Origin: Turnera subulata
Taxonomy: Eukaryota > Streptophyta > Magnoliopsida > Malpighiales > Passifloraceae
NCBI GenBank assembly: GCA_028386065.3
Contig: JAKUCV010006774.1
Span: forward strand, 186,001-250,000
Reading direction: 5' to 3'
Length of the DNA: 64,000 nucleotides
The position numbers were made by a program, and so were the translations under genes. A model generated the notes under the pieces. The model was not told the DNA's origin and ran no database searches. It was given only the letters and a program-made list of their open reading frames with translations. The stretch's first letter is position 1. Each line of letters opens with the position of its first letter. This document shows, piece after piece, positions 56,111-64,000 of the stretch.

Positions 56111-57412
56111 ATGGCGGAGACAAGCAGCAAGTCTAAGAAACGCCAGCGCGCCGGCAAGGACTTCCTCACCACCGAACTCCCCTTCAAAAACCGCCTCAAG
56201 CCAGACTCCGTCATCCTCCAAACCCTCGAACCCCTCGTCGCCTCCTCCTCCTCCTCCTCCTCCTCCTCGGCCCCCTCCTCCGCTTCCTCTTCTTCCAAAC
56301 CCTTAACCCTCTCCGACCTCTCCCTCTCCGCCACCTGCCGCGAGGTCTCCGACTTCTCCCTCTCCGATGTCCAGTCCTCCATCGAATCCCTCGTCCTCTC
56401 CATCACCCACTCCATCCTCTCCGGCCAAGGCTTCTCCTTCAACGTCCCCTCACGCGCCGCCTCCAACCAGCTCTACGTCCCGGAGCTCGACCGCATCGTC
56501 CTCAGGGACAAGAACACCCTCCGCCCCTTCGCCCACATCTCCTCCGTCCGCAAATCCACCATCACCGCCAAGATCCTCTCCCTCATTCACCAGCTCTGCC
56601 TCAAGAACATCCACGTCACCAAGCGAGACCTCTTCTACACCGACGTCAAGCTCTTCCAGGACCAGACCCAATCCGATGCCGTCTTGGACGACGTCTCCTG
56701 CATGCTCGGCTGCACCCGCTCCTCCCTCAACGTTATCGCCGCCGAGAAGGGGGTGGTGGTCGGGCGATTGGTGTTTAGCGATAACGGGGATATGATCGAT
56801 TGCACCAAGATGGGTATGGGAGGGAAGGCCATCCCGCCTAATATTGATCGGGTTGGGGATATGAGGAGTGATGCTTTGTTTATTTTATTGGTGGAGAAGG
56901 ATGCTGCTTATATTAGGCTAGCGGAGGATAGGTTTTACAATCGCTTCCCTTGCATAATTGTGACTGCAAAAGGGCAACCTGATGTGGCCACCAGGTTGTT
57001 CCTGAGGAAGATGAAGATGGAGCTCAAGTTGCCCGTGCTGGCTTTGGTGGACAGTGACCCTTATGGGTTGAAGATCTTATCTGTGTACGGGTGTGGATCC
57101 AAGAACATGTCTTATGATAGTGCTAACTTGACTACTCCCGATATTAAGTGGCTGGGGATTAGGCCCAGTGACCTGGATAAGTATAAGATACCAGAGCAAT
57201 GCAGGTTGCCTATGACGGAGCAGGATATTAAGACCGGGAAGGATCTGTTGGAAGAGGATTTTGTGAAGAAGAATCCTGGTTGGGTTGAGGAGCTGACCTT
57301 GATGGTGAAGACCAAGCAGAAGGCTGAAATTCAGGCTTTGAGCTCCTTCGGCTTCCAGTACCTTTCAGAGGTTTATTTACCTTTGAAGTTGCAGCAGCAA
57401 GATTGGCTCTGA
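56111..57412 (+). CDS. TOP6A: DNA topoisomerase VI subunit A (SPO11-3 type)
   Basis: A single-exon, 433-residue protein closely matching plant TOP6A (Arabidopsis SPO11-3, also RHL2/BIN5). Subunit A of the type IIB topoisomerase forms the cleavage complex with subunit B in the nucleus; in Arabidopsis it is needed for endoreduplication and cell growth. A basic N-terminus and a Ser-rich linker (nine Ser at 45-53, TCC repeats) precede the winged-helix domain with the catalytic Tyr in RDLFYTD (Tyr176). The Toprim domain has Glu262 (LLVEKDAA) and DSD at 314-316. The C-terminus [11 protein letters not shown] is the family end. The first 640 bases use almost only C-ending codons; after about 56740 codon use changes to T/G-rich. 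It is tail-to-tail with the PPR gene. Confidence 0.96.
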   Translation: MAETSSKSKKRQRAGKDFLTTELPFKNRLKPDSVILQTLEPLVASSSSSSSSSAPSSASSSSKPLTLSDLSLSATCREVSDFSLSDVQSSIESLVLSITHSILSGQGFSFNVPSRAASNQLYVPELDRIVLRDKNTLRPFAHISSVRKSTITAKILSLIHQLCLKNIHVTKRDLFYTDVKLFQDQTQSDAVLDDVSCMLGCTRSSLNVIAAEKGVVVGRLVFSDNGDMIDCTKMGMGGKAIPPNIDRVGDMRSDALFILLVEKDAAYIRLAEDRFYNRFPCIIVTAKGQPDVATRLFLRKMKMELKLPVLALVDSDPYGLKILSVYGCGSKNMSYDSANLTTPDIKWLGIRPSDLDKYKIPEQCRLPMTEQDIKTGKDLLEEDFVKKNPGWVEELTLMVKTKQKAEIQALSSFGFQYLSEVYLPLKLQQQDWL

Positions 57413-57887
57413 GTTCTTCTATGCTGAGTAAGAGTGTTGCTCGTGTTTCTACAATTACTTTGCTGTTGATCCTATCCTGTACTCTTCCCCTAATTAATGA
57501 CTATGAATTCTGCTGAAGGTTAGCAGCGTGATTTGATTTGATTTGTAATAGAGTGACTGTGGCCTTCAGCCACTTTACTGATTTTACAAGCATTCTGGAA
57601 TCTTTTTCGATGGTGCATCAAAATACCATGACTCCTCACAAAATTTAAACTTTCTACACTTTTTAATCACGTGTGATGCTTTCTGCAAAGTGATATCGAA
57701 TCTGGAGACGGCAAGAAAGATAATGTTCAGCTACTATTCCTCCAATCATTGAAATTAAGATCTTATGCTCCGCATGGAAAATCCATAAAACTCCCTATTT
57801 TTTTAAATTGATTGGGATAATCTGCCTTATACAACAACATTACAACAAGATCATATACAACATCTGGCATTTGTACAGTAAAAAAAA
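57413..57887. other. Spacer between convergent TOP6A and PPR genes
   Basis: The 475 bases between the two stop codons must hold both 3' untranslated regions. No separate gene or repeat is visible. Confidence 0.6.
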
Positions 57888-60800
57888 TCACCTAATATCA
57901 TCCTCTCTTCTCTGCAACCAATGATTCAATGATTTCTTTGTGACTTTTAACCTTTGTAGAGTTACAGGACGCCTCGTTGAAGATACTATTTTACTACTTT
58001 CAAACTTTAGTGCCGAGTCTGTTCCTGATCCGTGAGGGTTTTCTAAATCTGTCCTTTTGTCCTCTCTAAATCTAGGAAGAGTAAACAAAACTTCCAGCCT
58101 CAATTCATCTTTGAGCAGTTTGACTACTGCATCTTTCACATCTGTCTCATGTTTGGCTGGATGCACATCATCCTTGTGAACTCCTAAAGTGATCCACAAG
58201 TCATCTTCTACCAATTGGCCTACAAACAAAATTACCGCAAGTTTCATGATGCATGGAATACAGTGCTTAATGAATATAGTTCTATACTGGTCTCAATCTC
58301 AACTGGCAAATGAGCTAGCTGCCTCATTTTACTCATGCAGGGTTTTAACATGTCAAATAAGTTCAAAAGTTAATGCAGTGTATCAAAGTTAAAAATGCTG
58401 TGGTTGTTTCTCTACCTGCGATGGAGCTCTCTTTAATCATTCGAAGAACAGCAAGAACCACAATGCGTGCTTCAACCTGTCAATACATGAATATAGGTAA
58501 ACAAGTGGCCTGTATTCTTGAAGAATTTAAATTTTCAATAACAACGAAAACTTTATGAGTACTTACAAAATCTACTAAAGCAAGCTGCTTTAAATCAGGA
58601 ACAGTTTCAGAGTTGCAAACTTTCTATAAAGGAGACCCTTAACAAAATAGTGTTTAACAACCAATATCTATGCAAAATCAAAGTTCCAACAAGTCACCAT
58701 GCCAATATCAAGTGTACCTTAGTCAGGCCCTGAAGGTTGATTGCCAGACTATCAGCTTTGCTGCTCTGCAAATGTGCTGCAACTTTCTCAAGAAGTATAC
58801 TACGTGATCTCCCCAAGTCTGTGCGTCCACTGCAAGCACCCTTGTCTTGGCTCTTATAATTACATTGTATTACCCCTTCACACCATTCCTCAATCAGTTG
58901 CTCAAGATAATGGTCACTAGATTTGTATCTGCAATGTGGGAGTGTAAAGATAAATATAAAAGTTAACCATATTAAACTTGCATGCCTCATCATAAAAGCT
59001 TATTCAATGAATACCTGCATTTACATGACCTTGACAGTGTAGCATTTTAGTAAGCATTGCTATTCATGCTCCCCTAATTATCATGCATGCCCCACTAATA
59101 CTTCAGGCAACATTTTTATCACAAAAATTATGTTTCCTAGTTAAATTAGTAGCAGGAGAGTGTACAATAATGAGAGAAGTGTTAATTCCATCAACCCTTG
59201 AAAAAATGCAGTATATGACACATCTACATGGCAAATGTACGAGCATAATACATAGGTATCCACAAACCATATGTCTGAGTTGAGATAAGGCAATGATAGA
59301 ACGGACAGGGATTAGCATTTTCCCATCTCCTTTATAAGTATGCTATAGAATGCTAGTTTCCTCGGAAGCCCGGGAGAGATTAGTCCTGTGTTGACGGAGA
59401 TACTGTTCTAGTATCAAAGACAAAAAAAAGAATGCTAGTTTCCCTGACACATATGTCTAGGTCATAGAGTGTACCCTGCTTTTCGCATATCCAGGTATAT
59501 ATTCAGGCATTGTTGTACTTCTTGAAAAGAACCATATCTGGTGCGAGCTCTTAGAAGAGTATGATATGTCACCTGAAAAACAGAAATGATTTATAAAAGC
59601 TGAAAGGATTCAATAATGCGACATCTTTTACATCACAGATAAAGCAGTCTGCAATGCCTTGAATACTAACTAATACAGCAAAATCCAAAATGCAGTACTT
59701 CTCTTTGCAATCATATCTAGTAATACTGATATCATGCATTATTGGTATTCGGCGGCAAATCATGCTTGCTATAAGTTTAAGCATGACTTGGGAACCAAGT
59801 AAAGAACCTGAGCTTTTTGCAGTCAACTTACCAAGTTGGGATTTATCTGATGCCTTTTCATTTCTTCAAACAGTGAGAATGCCAGCGTCAAGTGCTTATT
59901 TTCTACACAAACCTTTCAATCAAAGACCACAAATCAACATTGTGGGCCCTCCAATTAAAATAAGGTCGTAGACAGCCGCCAAGCGTCTACAGTGTGAAAA
60001 TCATCCATATCAGACTTCATTGTAACAAATAAAGCTTCAAACCTTGATAGCTGTTGTATATGTAACAACATCAGGTTCAACTCCAGCCCCACGCATGTTC
60101 TTTAAAATCTGCGCTGAAAGAAAAATGGTTTCAGCAACTACGGTATGTTTTATCAAACTGAACCAAGAAAATAAAACTGAAAAAGATGACATAAGGTTAT
60201 GAGAAAATCAAGGAAAAAATTTTTCGTTTGGGAAAAATATGATTCTTAAAGTTATAAGAAGTTAAGGAGAAAGGAAAGAAACATAAATAAAGTAAGCTCC
60301 AACCCCGGTTTGTCATGTCTACAATTGCAGTTAATAATTCCAAACGTGACTATTTCAGGTTATCTCCTTTTTATAGCTCTACAAAAAGACACTTTCTCGT
60401 TACAGGGTTGTGATTACTTATGCAAACAGAACCTTCACATGATCCAAGTGAATAACAGTTAACACAGATGTGCACATTCAAGTGGCAATTTCTTTATGAC
60501 AACAACATAGGATCCGGACGACAGAGTTCCAATCCCACGAGATGCGAGAATGATTTATCAAAATCTCTAGAATGTATGGATATATAAAATTAGAACAAAG
60601 GAGATGATAAGCAGAATGGGAATAGAAGTATATCTGACCTGCATGGCAGTCTCAACCTTGCCCAAACCTCCACATATGTCAATCAAAATTGACCAACTTA
60701 TATGATTAGGGGAAACACCTGCGCTCCTCATCTCATCCATTAAGGCTTTTGCACGGCGATAATCACTGCCACAAGCTTTCATCAAGGTATTATAGGTTGT

Positions 60801-63595
60801 TGTTGTAGGCTTGAAGGGCAAGTTGATCAGAAACTTCAAATGCTGTGAACTAGAAACAAGTTTTGGCACAGAACTAAGGGAATATCTCTCATTATGCTCA
60901 GTAGTATAAACCTCACAAGTGCTATCTACACCAGAAGTCTCCTTGACTTCATTTTTCTTCCATGACTGGAAAAGACGAAAAGCTCTGTCATATTGGCAAG
61001 CCTCAACACAAGCATGCAAAAGGCTATTACAACATTGTGAATTAGGCTCACAGCCAGACAAAATCATCTCTTCAAATAATTTAATTGCCTTCTCTACAAG
61101 ACCAGCATTGGCACATGCACTTATTAAAGATGACCATGTAAATGTGTTAGGAGTAACACCAGCTGATAGCATATCATCTTTAATTTTCAGGGCCATCTGC
61201 CACAATTTTGCATCTGCAAAGATCTGAAGAAGCTACAAATCAGAATGATAAATGATGGAGTTTAAGAACCAGGGAACTGAGTAAAGAAATCGAAAATAAT
61301 AAAGGGGGTCAACAAGATCCTTCATGGAGGAGATGCAGAGACTAAGTTTTATATGATACAGACCTTTATGATTGTGCAGTATGTGAAAACGTCCAACTTC
61401 AACTGTCCCATTGATTCCAATTTTTTTACTTCCTGGTAGATGTCTTTGGCCAAATCGACTCTTTCCGCAAGACAGCAGGCCTTTAACAGGATATTATAAG
61501 ATGCCATATCTGCTTTTATGCCAAGATTCTGGATGAAAATGAGAATCAGCTTCAATATCATATGACTGATGCAACCCAGAATAGATGTGCATTTCTATAA
61601 TTAAAGGAAAAGCTGGTATCAGATAATTTTGAAACATACTGAATAGGATAACACGCATTTTTGCAAGACGTTCTCACCGTAAGTTATGATTGAACAGGAA
61701 AACAAAGAAGCAAAAAAAGCAGTTTCATGAAATGAAGACATAGTAACATATCGTGAACCTCTTCAGTAGATCAGCTGCTAAATATATCTGATAAAATATA
61801 TCCCAAAAAGAATATTTTAGTGAAAGAATTGGGAAGAATTTTGAACGTAGATATTTTATCCATTAGACCTCAAGCTTAATGGATGCTGGCATGGTACATT
61901 AAATTATGGTCCACTTTTGTGCATGCACAAATTACCTGCATGTTCCTGTATATGCGCAGTATGTAGCCTAAATCATTGGCATTCACGTTCATGAGACTGT
62001 TGTAGACAAAAATATTCAGGCTGATCTTCTGATTGAGCAAGTCCTGCAGCAAGATTCAATTGTAAAAGAAAGTCCAGATATCACTCAGCATAAAATGAAC
62101 ATCCTCGAGTAGAAAAGCTAATTCCAACACAACAATGACTCTAATTGGAAAACCACTATCATTGCAAGCATAAAAATTCTAGAGTTGCAGAATAGGTTGA
62201 TAGTATGTGAGTGAGAATCATAGTGAAGTCATGCAGCAGCTCTGACTGAATCTAAGTCGGTTATTACCCTCCCTAGGTCCTACATTTCTTTGTTCTGGTG
62301 ATCCATCACTGGAGTAAATCATATCATCCTGAGAATGCTGAGATCAGAATTTCATTACACAGAATTACAAGGCTAAAGTAGCTAGACGGCACCTCTAAGA
62401 CTTGGCTATGGAACCGCCAGACGTATGCAGAACTAAGTACCTAAGGATAGAAGAACATTAATCTGCCAAAATAAATTGAAAAGTTTAAGTGATGAAGGTA
62501 ATCAAGGAAGGTGTACCTCATAAATGTACCTAGATTTCATGTAGTCGCCACAGAGGCCACAGACATCGATTATAGTGCGGTATAAGTACATGTTATGAAC
62601 AGCCAATTTCTGCCTAGATTCTTCGTAGGCGATCAAAGCGGAACCCAAATCTTCCTTTCTTCCAAATTCTTTTATAATCGCGCATAACAATATCTGCTCA
62701 TTTGGAAAAAGACCCGAGTATCTGCAACATTGTTAAAAAAGCATCATATACACACACCAACACGTCAACATCAACGTAAACAAGATTCACCAGTACTCCA
62801 TGATCCCATCCACCAAACTAACAATTTCAATTATCACCTCACCGCAAGCCTCGGATTCCGTTTTTCAACGCAGATTTTGATAACCCGATGTGGCTCTGCT
62901 AGTTCTTTCCTAGAGAAGCACAAGCCTGAAAGGGAAGAAAACATATCCGCGGCAATTAGCCGCAGAATCCAGCCTGTAAAACTGTGAACTAATTGCATAC
63001 ATTAAATATTGTAGTTACCAGGAACAGTCTCTAACAAATCAACAAGCAATTCGACGTCTCCGGAATCCGCCATCCGCTGACACTCTTTCTTGAGCAAAGA
63101 CAAGGCGTCGTCATCAAACAGCTTCGCGGAAGAAACGCCGAGCTTTTCGAGTGTCTGCAAGAGCTGCAAGACCTGCCGCACGTGCCCTTGGCGGAGGTTT
63201 TTGGAGATGCCTTGAGCGACATTGCTCACAGTCAACGATGCAAGGAAATGCGACGGCTCAACGCCGGAAGAGATGACGGACTCCGCGACCATGGCGAAGT
63301 CGAGGAGGCGGCCCTCCTCGGCGAGCTTGGAAGCCAGGCTGGGGTATTGGGAGATGAGGGAGTCATGGTTGTGGCGAGTGGTGGTGGCGGTGGTGAGGTC
63401 CCATCGGACGGTGGAGAGGACGGGGGGAGAGTGGGATTCGACGGTGGGGATTGGTTTGGAGGAGGAAGAGAGGGGGCTCTTGTGAAGAGATGAGGAGTGG
63501 CTGGGCTGCTTTGGAGAGTGGCGGTGGTGCCGGTGGTGGTGGGGGTTTGGAGGAGTGACAGTGGAAGAAGAGCCGAGGATGACGAGTTTTTTCAT
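57888..63595 (-). CDS. Pentatricopeptide repeat protein, At5g02830 type, chloroplast
   Basis: Thirteen minus-strand exons reconstruct an 877-residue protein: 63595-63019, 62925-62838, 62721-62517, 62043-61936, 61528-61364, 61223-60639, 60108-60043, 59912-59832, 59572-59475, 58928-58718, 58623-58567, 58476-58416, 58219-57888. All introns are GT-AG and every junction keeps frame. The N-terminus is Ser/Pro/His-rich, consistent with a plastid signal. P-type PPR motifs run from exon 3 to exon 9, for example YNILLKACCLAERVDLAKDI, TPNTFTWSSLISACANAG, YNTLMKACGSDYRRAKALM and VVTYTTAIK. The C-terminus (exons 10-13) ends in PVTLQRLKVTKKSLNHWLQR. Such proteins bind organelle RNA; the target is unknown. 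The family and the order beside TOP6A match Arabidopsis At5g02830 as I recall it. Confidence 0.9.
59362..59429 (+). mobile_element. Truncated SINE in PPR intron 9
   Basis: A 68-bp insert ending CTAGTATCAAAGAC plus an A run, flanked by GAATGCTAGTTTCC at 59348-59361 and 59430-59443. Its CTAGTATC tail matches that of the SINE ending at 46286, so both are probably one family. It has no promoter boxes. Confidence 0.7.
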
Positions 63596-64000
63596 CCTTG
63601 GCCAACCGTTATTTTTTGGTGGGAGAGGTGACGGGTTTTACCATTTTATGGGGGTTTGGAGATTGGGGTGGATTGAATTTGAAAGGTTGGTATTCGACAT
63701 TTTAGTTCTTTAGGGGCAAGGACACTGGTTTCTTCAGGTGGGAGTTGATGAGATATTTTTTAAAGATATTTTTACTCCAACATGAGTTGATGAGATATTA
63801 TGCTGTGAGGCAAATATTTTAAAAAAATTCAGATCAGTCAATCACAAATATTATAGCCGATTAAAGATACACACATATTTTGGCCCAAAAAAATATATAT
63901 AAACACATATATTACATGTTCAAAATCATATTCTAATTAGCAATTGAATTTACCTGAATTTTTCTATGTGGACCTTATTTTTATACTCCTGATATAAAAA
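63596..64000. other. 5' flank of the PPR gene
   Basis: Upstream region of the minus-strand gene; the first 150 bases are G/T-rich, then AT-rich. A GAGTTGATGAGATATT segment occurs twice (about 63743 and 63785). No gene seen. Confidence 0.5.

Overview
The window is nuclear DNA of a flowering plant, almost certainly a eudicot. It holds spliced plant genes, plant-type LTR retrotransposons (Athila-like and Tekay-like Ty3/gypsy, SIRE-like and Retrofit/Ale-like Ty1/copia), L1-type LINEs, tRNA-derived SINEs and MULE-like inverted-repeat elements. The species cannot be named from sequence alone. No prokaryotic features, CRISPR arrays, rRNA genes or confident tRNA genes were seen.

Layout. Positions 1-41,130 are a nested transposon block with almost no host genes. 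From left to right it holds: an unrecognised protein-coding unit (called VEG here, copy 1, 552-1235); a 2.7-kb Tekay-like LTR (1505-4181); and a 27-kb nest whose outer shell is a non-coding element B (4182-31193, minus strand). B contains a SIRE-like copia (D, 6772-15568) and an Athila-like element (C1, 16748-26518). D in turn carries a solo LTR (12810-14197), a second VEG copy and a small basic ORF. C1 carries a 1.9-kb MULE-like element, which itself holds a 0.4-kb one. B is inserted in a second Athila-like element (C2, 31194-35264). Degenerate copia and LINE sequence follows to 41,127.

From 41,599 the window turns genic. A nine-exon gene for a chloroplast AAED1/PRXL2-like thioredoxin-fold protein (41599-43795) is followed by SINEs and a foldback element. 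Next comes a decayed copia (E, 46279-55844) that holds a Tekay-like solo LTR, a 480-bp assembly gap and a third VEG copy. The right end has an intact single-exon DNA topoisomerase VI subunit A gene (TOP6A/SPO11-3 type, 56111-57412). It is tail-to-tail with a 13-exon PPR gene (63595-57888, minus strand) that matches the Arabidopsis At5g02830 type. From memory of Arabidopsis, these two genes are also neighbours there.

Most unusual signals. (1) VEG has three diverged copies, each with its own TATA-box promoter. Each fuses an unrecognised ~110-residue domain to the N-terminal part of a LINE-type endonuclease fold. Hand comparison of copies 1 and 3 shows 26 synonymous against 12 replacement codon differences in 54 codons, so the protein was under selection while the copies diverged. 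(2) Several unrelated retrotransposon families carry arrays of short hairpins whose stems change on both sides at once while the loop stays constant. (3) Both Athila-like elements keep gag-protease but have lost the reverse transcriptase to integrase core, rejoining at the same integrase C-terminal position.
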